This document shows positions 1-13,690 of a DNA stretch of 64,000 nucleotides, in pieces; the stretch's first letter is position 1, and the number at the start of each line of letters is the position of its first letter. The stretch is from NCBI GenBank assembly GCA_949357655.1, contig CASHTG010000020.1, positions 310,001 to 374,000 on the forward strand, written 5' to 3'. The notes below the pieces were generated by a model. The model did no database searches and was not told the origin of the DNA. It was given only the letters and a program-made list of their open reading frames with translations. Made by a program: the position numbers and the translations under genes. The DNA comes from Parascedosporium putredinis. Taxonomy: Eukaryota; Ascomycota; Sordariomycetes; Microascales; Microascaceae.

Positions 1-3000
1 GGCCGGGGGTGGGGGAAAGGGAAAGGCCCACCCAAAGGGGGAGTATGTCTACAAAGGCAATGTTGTGCTCAATGGGATGTACGTAGGGCTAATAACTCCG
101 TGTATATCATTGCTCGGAAAATCGCCGAGCGAGCGTTTTTGGGGAAAGGCCAAGTGCTACGGGCGGGAGGATAGGTACAATCGACGGACACGTACGTACC
201 CAAGTGCTGTGTAGAAAGCGGGAAAGTTAGCAATTGGCACGGAGGCTAAACCCTTTTTCTTTCTTTTCTTTCTCTTTCCTTTTCCTTGGGGATTTGGGGG
301 AAGGAAGCAGCCAGGAGAGGACAAGTTTTGGATTTCGCAGACATCTACTCCATGTAAACTATGGTACCAGACAGAAGCGAAGGTGAGGATCGACATTGAA
401 GTGTCCAAGGAGTGCCGCAGAAGGAAGTTAACTACCAGGGCACGACTTGGCGGTTCAAGCAGCTCCCAGGGCGAACGTCAATCGATCCGGTGGATTCATT
501 CAGTCAAACATTGAATTGACTTCTGCGAAACAGATTCCCTCCCGAGCATCATAGCATCATCCGTGGCAGCAAACGCTCCAAGTCTAGATTGATTGAATGT
601 CTCTCTTATGCGTCTAGGAAGCATAAGCAACGTCAAACTGGTGGGAGTTGAGATCCTGGCTGCAGCCTATCTCATACCATCTACGGATTCATGTGTGTTT
701 TTTTTTTCTCTTGACGCAGAACGGAGGTTTAGGTTTTGCTGGAGGGCCTTTGGCGATTGCGCACCTGTGTGTTGCTTTTGCTACGCCTTAATGTCTCTCG
801 GGTTTCAGTGGGCCGATGAAGGGCACTGCGCGCATCATTCCGTCTGCTAAGTTTGCTGGGTACTTTACATATGGGTATTCCAAGTTGGCAAACGCACCTA
901 AAACCCTTGTCCCTTTGTCCTTTGTGTCCACTTGCTTGCTATGTTCACTTTCTTTTCTTTTCTTTTCTTTGGTTCTCTCTAGTGTGTACCTGTGGTTGTT
1001 TTGGCCTGAGCTGGTCTTTGACCTTTCCCGTCCGCCCGGAGAATTATGCAGATGGCGATCTACACAAACTAATACCCCCTCCCCTTCATCCCCTTGCAAA
1101 GACGAACCCGGACGACCACCCCATCACCCTCTTCGGTTAGGGTAGGTCAGACTTGATTAGGGAATCCTAGTGCAGGAGACGGCGATGATGTATTGGCGTC
1201 TCGCGTGTACGAATCTCGCGACCTTTCCATCCAAGTGTGTTCTGTTTTTTACATCGAGTGTCGGTCGACCCGCGCCAATATGGACTGGCCGCTTAGCGCC
1301 GGTCGCGCGACCTTTTTGTTCCCTTTAGCTTTCTTTTTCTTTTTTCTTTTTTTTTCTTAATAACAAAATACATGTATAACGCTCAGCGTCAGCCTCTCCC
1401 TTCCCTTCCTTCGTCATGAAAGAGCAATAGTGCGCAGTTCATGCCGTCCGGCCCATGGTAGCCAAATTCGATGTCTTTTAGCCAGGGCAGTCGGCAAGCG
1501 GTGGCGCAGGGCTAACTGGTAATGGGGGATGAGGAAGAAAAGCATCTGCTGTTTAGTGTGGCTCGGAGCGCCGTACCTTTCAAAAGGTTTCTTGAGAAAA
1601 GAAAAAGAAAAGGAGCGTGTACGTGTTGGTGTGTGTGCGTATGTGCGGTCGGTAACTCAGACAACTTTGAAGTGTATCTAGTATTCTTCCTGAATTCAGT
1701 ACGGGACAGAGAATTGCAAAAGGGTGTAAATGTAACAACCGCGGACCGGGCAGAAACTTTTTTTTTTTTTTCAACTTGGACTTGAGCGAATTCCACCTTG
1801 CACTTTCTCTTGCCTCTTGCCTCTTTACCTTTTCTTTTCTTTTCTCACCGTTTTCCTCTCCGCCATGGTTTTTGCCTTCAAACTCAAAGACAGCCACAAG
1901 AGGTGCTTAGATGTACGAAGTATATTCCGATAACCGTGGCGAAGATGGCCTCGGCAGGAACCAACGTCGATTGGAACGTGACAGCCCGAATCCCTGAAGC
2001 GGCTCTGTGTGAACTGCTTGTTCTTTCCTCTGCAAGAGAACCCATCCATCCATTGGATCCATAGTGCCTGTCTCGGAAGGAAGAGCCTAGATGGCCGGCC
2101 AGTGTTATGGAAGGAGCCGAGAGGAAGGGGAGGGGCGAACAGCGTTTTAATGCCGACTACAACCCTTGGGGCTCAAGGGGCAACAGCGGGAACACCAAAT
2201 GCTTGCGGAGGCTCTTTTGATCAATTTGTAAAAGAGACACAGGGTCAGAGGGTCAAGTCCTTCCACGTGAATTACACTCCTTGTACTCGGCGGCGGGACA
2301 ACATAGCGAAGCTCGTGGCGGGGACAACTACTTCGTACTTTGGCGGCATGTTGAATCATTGATGTTCTAATGTTGGCTCTTGGGGGATGTACCACCCCTT
2401 GGGCAACAATTCCATTTGTGGAAGGTTACGCTCGTTCTGGAAGCTCTGCCGGGTAAGGACCGAGCACGACCGTCTGTCTTCTTTTGGACCGCCCTACAAC
2501 GTTCCTTGACCAATGCAAGTTTTTGGGGGCAAGTTATCTATGGATGGATCCATTGATGTTTTTTCGGGCCTCCAGTCCCTGTTTGCCGCTGAGTTGGCCC
2601 TTGCTTTGAGCGGGGACCGAAAGGTCAAACGGGTGGTTGAAGAATCGATCGTGACTGGCTGGGTAGAAACAATGGATCCATCTTCAAGGTGCGTATGTTT
2701 CGGTCCGTTCGACAAAACGAGAATGTGAGGGAAGCAGAAAGGGGCAAGTGTCCAGAAGAGAAGAAAAAAGTCGTCGACATTTGGCTCAATCGTATTGTGT
2801 ATGGCTGGGTAGGAACATTACGGTGGCCTCCAGCTCTCTCTCAATTTCGCCTCCCACTCCCTTCTGATAGGGTGCCTGGGCCTCTTATCCGCCTCCGCCG
2901 GACTCCCCTTCTCCACGAAGGTGCCTTGGCATCAATCGATGGAAAAGAACATTCTACTTCGTACCAACCCACCACAAAGTGTCAGAGATGGGTCCATTGC

Positions 3001-4310
3001 GAAGAAGCTCTGGGTGGGGGCCAAGATTTTGCACCCCCAAAACTTGTCACCAATGTGTTGAGCCCCGTCGACAAACTCTTCAACGTACCATGTGGTTTCG
3101 GTCCTGATTCTGCCATTAGAGCGGCTAGTCCTGCTAGTTCCAGCACATTGGAACGGGGGAGGGTCTAAACTAGAACTGGGGAGGCTTTCGGAACCCGCGA
3201 TTCTAGGTCTCCGAGCATACTTGGATAGGCGGCTTCGTTTGGGCTTAGCGCCTGGCGGGAACCTCCGGAGGCGAGGGTGTCGGAGCGTGGGAGGAGTGGG
3301 ACGCCGGAAGACGCTATTCTTCAAACTCGAGAGGTGATTGAGCCTCAGCCTTTTTTTTTTCTCCTTCCGACCCTTCAGTACCATGAAGGACTTCAATATT
3401 GACCAGGAAGAAATCATGACCAAGACAGCGGGCGCACCTTCCCGCAAGAACCACTGTGAAAAAGATCAACGGCACAGCGAGAGGGTAGCGCAATGTCTCG
3501 GAGATCGAGGTGCCGCGTGAGATCTTGACAAGCAGGGAACACCGAAATCTATCTCTTACACGAGGCGTCATAATAGTGCCCAGCTATAGGCACCACGACA
3601 GGATGGGCCATGCACAAGATGGAGAAGGGGAGCAAAACAAGGGCATAAGGTATAGTAAAGGAGAATTTCACAGGGCAGGGGCGAGGAAAGGGCCCAAGTA
3701 CTCCAATTTCTTCATCGCTTGAACACGGCAGTGCCGTGTACTACTCTACTACTCTTCACCGAGGTACTCAACGCCAAACGACGGGCAGCGAAGAGAAGAG
3801 GGAAAGAGGCGGCCGTCCAGCGGCTTGAGGTACCTCATAGCCTCATAGGCGGGATAAAGGGACGGGGGCGAAATGGCAGCAAGCAAACAAGCGAAGGGGG
3901 AAGAGAGAAAAAATACAAAGGGTAAAGAAAAAGGTACGATAATGGATCAATTTCCTGAGGGGTTCAATATACTTGCACGGCGACTTATTACTTTGGCTAG
4001 GCTCGAGCCAGTAAAATCGAGGGGTATACATTAAGGGATATGGCAAGCCGCCCCGTTCTTGGAGGGTGCGCAGGCCAGGTTGTTTTGAGCCAGTACTGTT
4101 CGGCTGTCGATTGAACAGTATTAAGCATATATGCGCGGGCGTGGGCAATATTGGGATGAAGGAAAAAAAAAAAAGATGATGGGGTTAGCCGCGACGCAAT
4201 GTATCCAACAGGCAATATGCGTTGATGGTCATGCTCGTGCGGGTGAGAAGGGCTCTTGAGCGAGTCTCTCATATTTTCTTTGCTGTTGCCTAAGAATGTG
4301 TATTTCCTTA

Positions 4311-4328
4311 TGTGTGTGTGTGTGTGTG
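4311..4328. repeat. (TG)9 microsatellite
   Basis: Nine uninterrupted TG units in intergenic sequence. A simple repeat with no gene nearby. Confidence 0.9.
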
Positions 4329-7300
4329 GCTGGCTCTTGGCTGAGAGTCGAATGTACCACAAGAGTCCCCAACCGAGAGGTTTTATTAGCATCGCGCAGG
4401 CTTAAGTGAGCCGTGTTCGATTGTTCGACGCGGAATGTTCTGCCGCGCCCGTTTGTCCCATCTCCACGTTAAGGAACGCGCGAGAGGGCAGCAAGACATG
4501 ATGGTCACTTTGAAGAGACAGAGCCCCCATTGCCCCGACAGGAGCGCCTTTGTGTCTTGAGTCCACAAGCAACACTAAAGACTGAAGCAACAGAGAGCTC
4601 GAAAGAAAGTAAAGGACATTACTTGAAAACCCTCCCCCAGGTTGTGTATTGCAAGGTATCTTATCAACGTAGCTCTCGGCGTACTGGTCACGGGTTGGGC
4701 TCACCTCGGCCGATAGCCACGTGAAAAAGGTGCCTTTGCGAGATGGGCACACAAATATGTTTTGTTCCGGAGTACGCCCCGAAGCCCGCGTATGCGGTCT
4801 TTTCTTGAAATGGACAAGATTTCATGGTTACCGTCATCAACACTCTCTCATTTTTATATATATTTACAACGCGTTCCTTTCTCTGGATAGAACGGGGTGG
4901 ATACCGCGCTGCTGGCGCATCTCGAGCTCTGCCAACGTGTCTGACGCCTAGACGGGCGATCGGCGGTGCGGGAGGATGCTTTTGATGTGCTGCGCGCTAC
5001 CTAATTACGAGGAGACGGCGGCGGTCGGCGACAGCAGCTTCGAGGGACACTAATAATACTAAAGACTTCAAGTGGTTTCGGGAAGCGCACTACTCCCGTG
5101 CTGGTGCGAAAATCAGCAGGGTGGTGACGTCGCGATGGGTAAGTCAACGCTGACACTAGCTTGGTGAACCGCCCCGCAAGTGTGCACTCACCCCCTTTGA
5201 AACAACCTTTCGGGGGAGAGGGAGCATTGCAGATGACCTTTATTTTTGGTCGACATGGCTTCGACAAGCGGATTGGGCGCTCGGGAAGCTTTATTGCCCC
5301 AAAATCACAGGGCGCCTACTATTACTGTATGAGACTCAAGGGTAAATGGGCATGGCATGCCTCTCCTCGCTTCGAAATGCACAGAGCATTCAAGACTCTG
5401 GTGGGGATGAACGGCCCGTCCTTGAGGTGGCCGGCCAGGCCAGCCAGCCCGTGTAATTTTGTCCCCTCCCAGTCGGACCTTGCCCGCCATCGTTAACGAG
5501 CAGCGGGGGCACAGGGTGGGAGAGTGCCGCGCTCGTCTGAGGCGTCATGTAACATGCGCACTCTGCTCAAAAGAAGGGACCGAATTGTGGCTCAAAAAGA
5601 TACATTAACGAATGGATGGGAGTGTGATCCGCTGGCTCATAGTCGGCACCACTTGGGTGGGAGAGCCCTGCGACTTGAAGTAATGGATGTCGGTTACGCT
5701 CCGCTTCGTGGCCCTTCGTTCGCGCTGATATGAACCTCCGAGCTTTCTCCGGCCTTGTTCCAGAGGCGAGATGCAAGTCAAATTAGTGGGGAAAACAGCT
5801 CTCGAGGCAGGTTTTTCTTCTAGGGCTGTTTGTGAACTGACCCAGTTGACGCTTATTATGGACGTAGCAGCCGCTTCAGCGCAGCGAGAAAGGCCGACCG
5901 GTAGAATGTTCCAATTCTAGCAACTCTTGCGACCCTTTTTTCGGGTTGTAAATTCATCCAACTGATCTCCTTTTGGTCCCTGACCTTGCCTCTTTTCGTT
6001 CCGACTATTGATCAGAGTCCAGGGAGGGCAGGGGAGATTCGACAGAGGTGATTACAGATGCCTTGTTGCTTTTTGGGCTTGGTGGAGAATAGAATCGAGA
6101 CTAGAGCCCGATTATTGGTGTATACCTAATCATCCAAAGATCGAGGATCACCAGAGAGCTGAAGAAGGAAGAATAAAATGAGCTCCCAGAGTAGTACAAA
6201 TGAACGCCCAAGACCATCTGGTTCCCAGTGCCTCTAGTTTTGAAGATTTAAAAAGTTGTTGGTATTAACTGGAGGGCAGCCCCAAAACCACCGCCGCTCA
6301 CCCACTCTTTCGTGCGTGCACTACAACTTTTGCTCCTCGCACACCAAACGAATAAGAATTATATCCATGGATGTACCGAAAAAGAGGGTGTCGGCCAAAG
6401 CCAGGGGTGTGGCAAAGGGGGTGGGGAAGAAAACCCGCCATGCGTGGAGAAAGCGTGGAAGCGCAGCCGCGGATCCGCAATTGGGCCGAATGGGACGCCA
6501 TGCGGGGCCCTTGACACCCCGTCCTAGTCCGGGAGTCCAGTTTTCCCCCAAGCCAGCAGGTTTCCATCTTTCTCCAGCTGGCCTCTCTCCCTTTCACGAC
6601 CAAAAATTGAAGCTTGGAACAGCGGAACGGTGGACTGCGGGGGGCTTATCGAGCGCTGGGTGGAAAATATTGGCTGGCGCTTTGCTGGCACACCGAAGGG
6701 GACTCGTTATCTGGCACAGACCTGTCGTGATTCAACGTTGCTCTCGATATTTGGGGAGCAAGGGATCGAGGGAACCGGAAACCTTGAGGGTTGTCTTTTC
6801 CTTCTCCCGGGAGCCCCCAACGGCGATCGCACGGTACATCACGGGCGCACAGAGCTTAGCAGAACCAGGTCATCCTCGTAGCAAACAAGTTGTAGATTCC
6901 TTGAGCAGACAGGGCTCACAGGGTCCATGATAGCTCGCAGGAGCCAAGAGTTTTCTTTGTGACCTCGTAGCGCTCACTCTATCTTGACATGATAACACCG
7001 ACAACATGCCAATTCCATCACCACTCCCTCTCCTCGGGATCTACCCCCGGCCCAATAGCTCCGCTCACCACCTAAAGTCTGGGAACTCAGGCATGAATAG
7101 CATCCTCTTCCACTGATGGCCCGGGCAGCTCGAATTAGCGAAGCCATCTGTGTGCGAGAGCGAGCCTCCGAGACCCTGGCCCATCCTCCTGATGGAATTT
7201 GTTCTTGATAATCCCGGCCTGTCTCAAGACTCCGAGGAAAACGGGGAGTATAGGGCGTGAAGGACGCAGTAATTGAAGGAAGCCAGGGAGGGAAGAAGAA

Positions 7301-8666
7301 AGGAGAAAGGGGGATCCAGATACTGACTTGATGCAACACCCACTACAACGCTCTCACATCGCCAATATATGGGCAAATGAGGACGATCCATGTCTCCCAC
7401 AGCCGACAAGGTGCTTCATCCACATGGGTTGAGATTTTTGATCTCCTCGGCGTATGGCCATGTCTTGGAGATGATGTCCGCCCCCAGACCCTATTCTGCT
7501 ACTTTTGCCCTTGTTTCTAAGTGGCCCACGTCGCTGAAAAAGCAAACACGCGCAGTGGTCAGTGGTTTGCGGTGGGTGCAAAAGATCACTCAAGATGACG
7601 ATGCCTCGACCCGCACTCGCATTTCCCATTTCCTGTCTCACATCACAGGTGGCCGAGAAAGCGCAAGGGTTGCTGGACCGGACGTACACTACGTGCCAGT
7701 GTCGTTGCTGTTGCCTCTTTCAAGAGTACTTTTTCTTCTTCTCCTTCTTTCTTTCTTATGATACCCCGCCTCGCCTGTAGGTAGGTGTAACATTCCATGC
7801 AAGTACAAGAGGCATGTCAGAAAGCAGACCCGAGATCGATCGCCGTTGACCTGTTCGCTGGCTGTTGAAGGTGGCCTTCTACTTCGTAGTTCAACAACAG
7901 CACCGACTCTCACCCGGCGCAAACTCCCCCACTTGCGTCACCATCTTCGACTGCCGGTAGTAGCGGCGCCGACTGCGACGGCGCAAGGGAGCCATCGTGA
8001 CCAAGTTTAAAAAGGAAAGAAAGGCAAGCGAAATCCCCCCTCCCTCTCCCCCATCCAATAACGCCCTCCTCCCATGTTCAGCGTCGTAGTGCGACTCAGC
8101 CTGGCTTGGTATCGGCGCGATTGTCGTGCCGCATTGCCCAATAGGCGCTACGCCAGAGGCCTTTCCAGACCACAGGTGGCACTTGGGGAAAATAAGGTGG
8201 TGGTGTTGCGGAGCTTTCGTGCTTGTGAAGACTGGGGTGGGGGGAGAAAGGTAATAGAAGAAGAGGAAGAAAAGAGGGAAGACGTAACCTGGATTTTTCT
8301 TCCCCTTCTGGGAGAAGTTCCCCCGATAGCTCATGCTACTGTAGCTCTTCATGCGTACAGCTGACACATTTGGTGCTCTCCATCTCCTCAATCTCCAATG
8401 GCCACGCGAGGCTTTGGGCTGCTGGTGAGTGGGTACCACATTGTGTTGGACGACGCGCGCGAGGCGGTCGTTCGAAGTCGTTGACCTACTTGCTATGATA
8501 CATGATAGGCCTGCTCCTCGAGTGAGGGTTACAGATAGATGGCGCGAACAAGGCCTCTCTCTACATGGATAAGAGATTTGCTCACTCTCAGCTTTCTCTT
8601 TGGCTCTTTACGTCGGTATCACTATTAAGTGATTTCACACCGACAAAAGGGTTCTAACGGGTGGTC

Positions 8667-8690
8667 CTTTTTCTTTTCGTAAAGAAAAAG
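8667..8690. repeat. Perfect 10-bp inverted repeat, 4-nt loop
   Basis: CTTTTTCTTT is followed by TCGT and then AAAGAAAAAG, which is its exact reverse complement. It could form a small hairpin in either strand. It sits in a polypyrimidine/polypurine switch (pyrimidines before, purines after), so it may simply reflect that skew. No flanking gene gives it a role as a terminator. Confidence 0.75.
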
Positions 8691-11600
8691 ACAAGGAAAG
8701 AAACAAAAAGACGAGGAAAAAGAAAGGAAAGCCAGCGGTCGTAAATATCGATTGGCGGCCCGGGCTTCCATTTCGGGACGAGGGAGCTAGAGGGATATTA
8801 TCTCAACACTCAACTACCTTGTCCTTTCTCTTCCTGAACAGGGGACTTGGCTAGGGAGACGTAAACGAAATGGCTCCACCTCTGTTCGAGATATCCTGGC
8901 GCGAACGACACTATTGAAGTCGACTTGTTGGTTCGACGATTTCAAATTGTGCGGAATTGTTCGATCTCGAAGGATCTGAGAAGGGGGCGTTGGGGGAAGG
9001 GGGTGTGGACGGTGGGCGGTGGACGGCGGGCGGAAGTGGGCAGCTTTCACTCGAGATCATCCCAAGTCGAGAAGACATGTGCGAGATGATCCTTGTAGCT
9101 CCATGCTCTCTTCTTGGCGAGCAACTACTAGTGCTTCCGGGTGCTTCAATCGCGTAGCTCTGAGCTCTCGAGGTCGGTGAAGCATGGATCACGCTCTGTG
9201 CTCACTTGCTTGCCCATTCCCTATCAAAAGGCTGTCAAGGGTGGGCCAGTAAAGAGGGCCACGCCGGTTGAGTGATTCGATAAAAACACGAGCACGAGCA
9301 AGCAGGAAGCAGCCAGCTGCTGCTCAATCTCGGCGAATTTCAGACAAAGGACTCCATGTAGCCCCATTTTCCGTCCCACTGGGCCCGCCCCGACGCTCCG
9401 CCCAAGCTTGATAGAAGGCGAGGATTGAGACAAGAAAGAACTCCGACTCTCTGCGCAGCTGATAGGACAGGGGCAGCTCGGAAACGATGGATAGATAACA
9501 GCAGTTTGGGGGTCAAAGAGCTTTGGGGGAGAGACAAGCTTCGATCTCGGATCAGCCTTGGGCAAATGGTTTACCCGTACCAGGCGCTTCCTCACGCCCT
9601 AATGCGTCCTTGTGTCTTTTTTTCTTTCTTTTCGGCCAGACATGCTCGGAACGTGCATTACCACGCATGATGCCATGTCGTAGCTTGAACCGCGAGTGCT
9701 GGGTAGAAGCCTAAACCCACCTTCGGCCTCATTCGAAACCAAGGCGAGAAAAGAAAAAGTGGGCGGAGAAAGGGGTTCACCCGAGAGGTCCAATTCCAAT
9801 GATGGTGGATTCCGCTCCGCTGGTGCTACATCTCCCTCGAACACGTAGTGCGCACGGGGGCTTTTTCATGTTTCTATCAATTGTTCGGTCACTTGGTGGG
9901 CGGAGCGCAACGTTTCGCTCGACGCTGCAGCATCCCGGGGGAACCGGGGAAGGGTAACCATCACAATCGGCCGAGTGGGAAATAGGGGACGACGACCCTT
10001 GGTAGGGGGAGGACCATCGGCCGGCCAGGAAATCGAGTAGGCCATGGATCAATGATGCATTGATCCCATGTGGGCTCTGGATGAGAGCCTGCCCTTGAAG
10101 GGGGTTCTTCGCAGCTGCATGACGGAGTGCTGGACGTTGATGTGGGTACGAAGCTGTCAGGGGTTTCCCGTTTCCGCCAGTGCTGGGGAGGGGAGAAGGG
10201 GGCTGGGTGGGGCGCTAACTGTAGCAACGGCGTGAAGCAAGGCCCCGAGTCTGAGCTCTCAAAGCGTGCTGTTTCTCTCTCCCTCTCTCGGCTTCGATGT
10301 TCATTTTTAGACGACGAGATTGATCCTCCAACAAGTACCACAAGTAACACAAGTATTTCCAAATCAATATCGTGTTGCAAGCGGTACTATGATGGACGCC
10401 ATCCCAACCCAACATGTCGAATCCCCATCAAAAGGGGTTGCGTTACATTTCGATCACCACATTTGAGGACAGGCACATGCACAAAGCACACATCTATTTA
10501 CACGCCGCCCATGCATACTCTATTCTATTCAAATCTCATTGGGGCTTCCCCCTCCCTTCCTGTGCGCGACGGGAGTGTTGGGGAAGTGTGGCAAGGGGAA
10601 AGAGAGATGTGCGCTCGCGACTACCTGATTCGGGACATGCTAGGGCTCCCATTCTTGGTTTCCGCAATTTAAAGATGATCAGAAGAAAAAAATCTCCTTT
10701 GAGGCCGGGGCACACCGACCAAAGAGAGAATAAGAAAAGAAGAAGGGTGTGCGCAGGGGGACCGACCTCTCGGAAATCGGGAGGCCAGGGAGAAATACCG
10801 AGGCCGTCCTCGGGACATGCCTACACTTGGATACTAATAAAAAGGGAAAAAGATCGGATTGTTATTATAACTTTGATGCAGGCAGGGCCCCTTCTCGCAG
10901 GGATCGCTTGCGGGAATCGACGCTTGCTTGCCATGTTTGCCCAGGCTATTTCGCCAGGTCTTGGTCCACTCGATCCTTGCGGTGGTGCCCATCTTTTGTG
11001 TAATTGCCGGAGATTAGGGTCCAGGGAGACACAGAGGATGGAGGGGCAGTGGAGGAGGGAAACCAAAACGAAAGGGCAGGACCGCAAAGGGAGACGCTCT
11101 CTCCCGTGAGAGCCTCATCTTCTTTGCGACCCCTGGTATTGTGAAAGGGGTGGGTTTTTGGCCGTTGTTGATCAACATTGAATGCAAAGGTGATGTCGAG
11201 GCCGTCTCCTGCGTGGCCCCGCGGTCTATCCTAATCTCTCCAGGAAATCCTCCCATCCGCAGGATGTCGAGGACCCGGCATTATTGTCTAGGGCCCCCTG
11301 GAGAGACGAGATACCTTTTTCTTTGCCTTTTTCTTTTGTCTGCGTGCCCGCGCCGCTTCGGTTGCGGGAAACGATGCTCAGAGATGACGAGGTTCGGGGT
11401 TTGACGCGCCTTCTTCTCATCTAGGAAGGGATTCTCTCTCTTGAAGGATCGCGGGCGGACCTCTTTCCGTCCAAGGGAGAGAGGGAGAGACTGGTGCGGT
11501 TTCTATTTTGGAAACCCTGCCCCCGTGGCTTTTTGACCTCTCTTTTCTTTTTCTTTCAAGCTCCCCCTGATTAACTACTGCTGTCGCCGTCATGGATCAT

Positions 11601-12171
11601 ACATAGCGTGTGTTATCTTGGAGACGTGATGTGTTTGGCTAAGACAACGCCGAGCTTTAGGAGGAATACTTTGCCCGCTAGTGGATCGGCGTCGGCCTGC
11701 TGCAGCAAGCGTTGTGCGGCCGCGGCAGGCCAGAGATGGGGGCGTGCGAGGGAGAAGGAGGCAGGGACAGAGAGAGGGATAGACGGAAAGGAACGGAACG
11801 AGTAGGGAGCTGTTCGGCTTCTACATGAGATCGCCGAACGACCAGGGCTGCTTCGGGTCTTGGGATGATCCTCGAGGCCCCTCATTTCACGGCATGACCA
11901 TCACTTCACATCGGAATGTTTGCTGTCTGCAATAATTGCCATAACCGGTAACGATTGTTTGGTTCATCACGTCTGCTTTTCATTTCATTTCATTTTCCAT
12001 TCCTAAAACTCCAAGGTTCCTGTATATGCACCCCGATTCCCGGCTAGAAAGTCGCCCGCGCAAGGGCTTCCTACTCCCTCGGCCACCGCAGAGCCATAGA
12101 CATCCCGAGAAGTCTGCGCACTACTAAAAGGCTGCAAAAGAAATTTGTCGAAAATGGCCCAAAAGATCAGC

Positions 12172-13126
12172 TTAGTACAGGCGCTTGGGAGGAGACATGG
12201 TAGCCTTGATGGTAAGGCTACCAACGTTCTGCCAGCCCTTCTTGAGAAGAGAGACGAGGTAGTTGATGGCCAACATGATGTTGGAGATGAGCTGCTCAGT
12301 GTCCATGCCAACGTTTCCGACGGCGACACCCATGCAGAGAACCTTCTTGAGCTGGAACTTGATGGTCGACTTGACTTCGTTGGTCTTGGCGACGAGGTCC
12401 TCAGCGTGAGAGACGGGGGTGGGGAACTTGCCCGCCTTGGAGAGACCGGGTCCGAGGATACGGGGAATCTGCTTGATGAGGGCCTCGGAGGCGACGAAGG
12501 CATCGTACTTGCGGGCGAGCTTCTTGATGAGCTTCTTGTTCTTGTTAAGCTTCTTGAGATCGTCGGCGGACATGGAGTCGATGCCGGCGTGCTTGGCACG
12601 ATCGATATCGTGCTGGTCACCAAGAATGCTGTTTCCCCCGACTCATGTTAGCCATGCATCACCGCTTTCTCCCAATATCGCGACGAGAATCCGGGGTATT
12701 GGGAGCTAAAGGATCGGAAAAGGAAATCTTCTTACCAGAGCTTCATGTTGGGACGGGGGATGGTGGGAAGCCTGACGGTACCCGAGAAACGCTTATCACG
12801 CTGGGGGTCATAGTTCTTGAGGCCGATCTGGAGCTCGACGGTCTCGAGGAAGTTTCGCTTCTTCTCGTTGAGCGAGTACTCAAGGAGCTCGCTGACCTGC
12901 GTACGCACGTGGGCTATGCAAAAGTCTCGTTAGCATGACAGAGCCACAAGTCGAGTCGTTGCCGTCGTTATTGCGAATCGCCTTGGGGATTTATCCATAC
13001 CGACTGTGATTTCTATAGACAGAAAAGAAATTTGGTTAGCATGAGTTGCCCAGCATTTCAAGTCACGAAAGACCCTTCTTTTGTCAGGGTCCCGGGGAGT
13101 TCGTGAGGAATAGACTTACTCGACAT
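12172..13126 (-). CDS. RPL10A: 60S ribosomal protein L10a (uL1)
   Basis: This is the large-subunit ribosomal protein of the L1 stalk, which contacts the tRNA leaving the E site. Four exons join to 654 nt (217 residues plus stop): 13120-13126, 13001-13012, 12736-12913 and 12172-12628. The product starts MSKITVAHVRTQV and ends MSPPKRLY, as expected for eukaryotic uL1. It carries the family segments QIGLKNYDPQRDKRFSGTV, CILGDQHDIDRAKHAGID and GKFPTPVSHAEDL. The length matches the family (about 217). All splice sites are GT..AG and the frame is intact, making this the only gene here without a frame change. The first coding exon is only 7 nt and the second only 12 nt. It is transcribed away from the tRNA-methylation gene that starts 564 bp upstream. 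Identification is very secure; the two tiny exons rest on the good match of MSKITV to the family N-terminus. Confidence 0.97.
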
Positions 13127-13690
13127 TTTGTCAGTCTCCCAGTATCAATTAGTTCTGATCTGGTAGTCGCGTACTGGTCAGAGATGAGAGGTGAATTGGT
13201 TGTTGGTGATGGTCGTTGGAGTGTGTCCCTAGAAGTTTGCGAATATGGGAAAATTCGTGAGCGAAGTTGGTGGGGTTCGCCCACAGGGCAAATTTTCGTC
13301 ACGAGAAGACTCACGTGATGCTCTTTGGCGGGGTCCAATTCTTTCTTGAGACGGACGGCATGCACTAGTTTCTTAGCGCTTGGGAGGTCTTCTCATGGCG
13401 GGTTTTTTACCCTTTCCCCGCTTAGTCAGGCGAATTTTTGCTGCATCGTCGATTCTTACAAGGCCTGGTATTAGTCGCAGTGTTTGGTAAAAGTTTGGAC
13501 TTTTTAGTGAATGAACAGGTGCCCGTCTTGGTGATTTTCTTGTCATTCGTCGTCTCCGCATGGTGTAGTATAAGATCATATATTTCTTTTATATTGGCCA
13601 TGAATTTTGCACTTGCACTTGCCTCATAGTATTCCATCTTCACCCCACCTCTATCTCACTGCCCCGCCATCCGGGAGCACTCGAGCAATA
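13127..13690. promoter_or_regulatory. Shared divergent promoter region RPL10A / TRM732
   Basis: These 564 bp lie between the start codons of two divergently transcribed genes, so they must hold both core promoters and both 5' leaders unless a leader overlaps the other gene. There are T-rich stretches near 13400 and 13500-13600 and no other coding sequence. I cannot name a transcription-factor site with confidence. The linkage of a ribosomal protein with a tRNA anticodon-loop modification factor suggests growth-linked co-expression, which is inference only. Confidence 0.6.

Larger units (their letters stand above)
1..12171. other. Gene-poor region, no supported gene
   Basis: I see no convincing gene in these 12 kb. 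Open frames are all short, lack recognisable domains, and do not join through plausible introns into a longer product. The sequence alternates between mixed composition and purine or pyrimidine tracts (for example around 8640-8740 and 11520-11570). It holds a TG microsatellite at 4311-4328 and a perfect small inverted repeat at 8667-8690. The last few hundred bases (about 11900-12171) are presumably the 3' untranslated region of the ribosomal protein gene that ends at 12172 on the minus strand. Single-base errors seen elsewhere in the window could hide small genes here. Confidence 0.6.
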
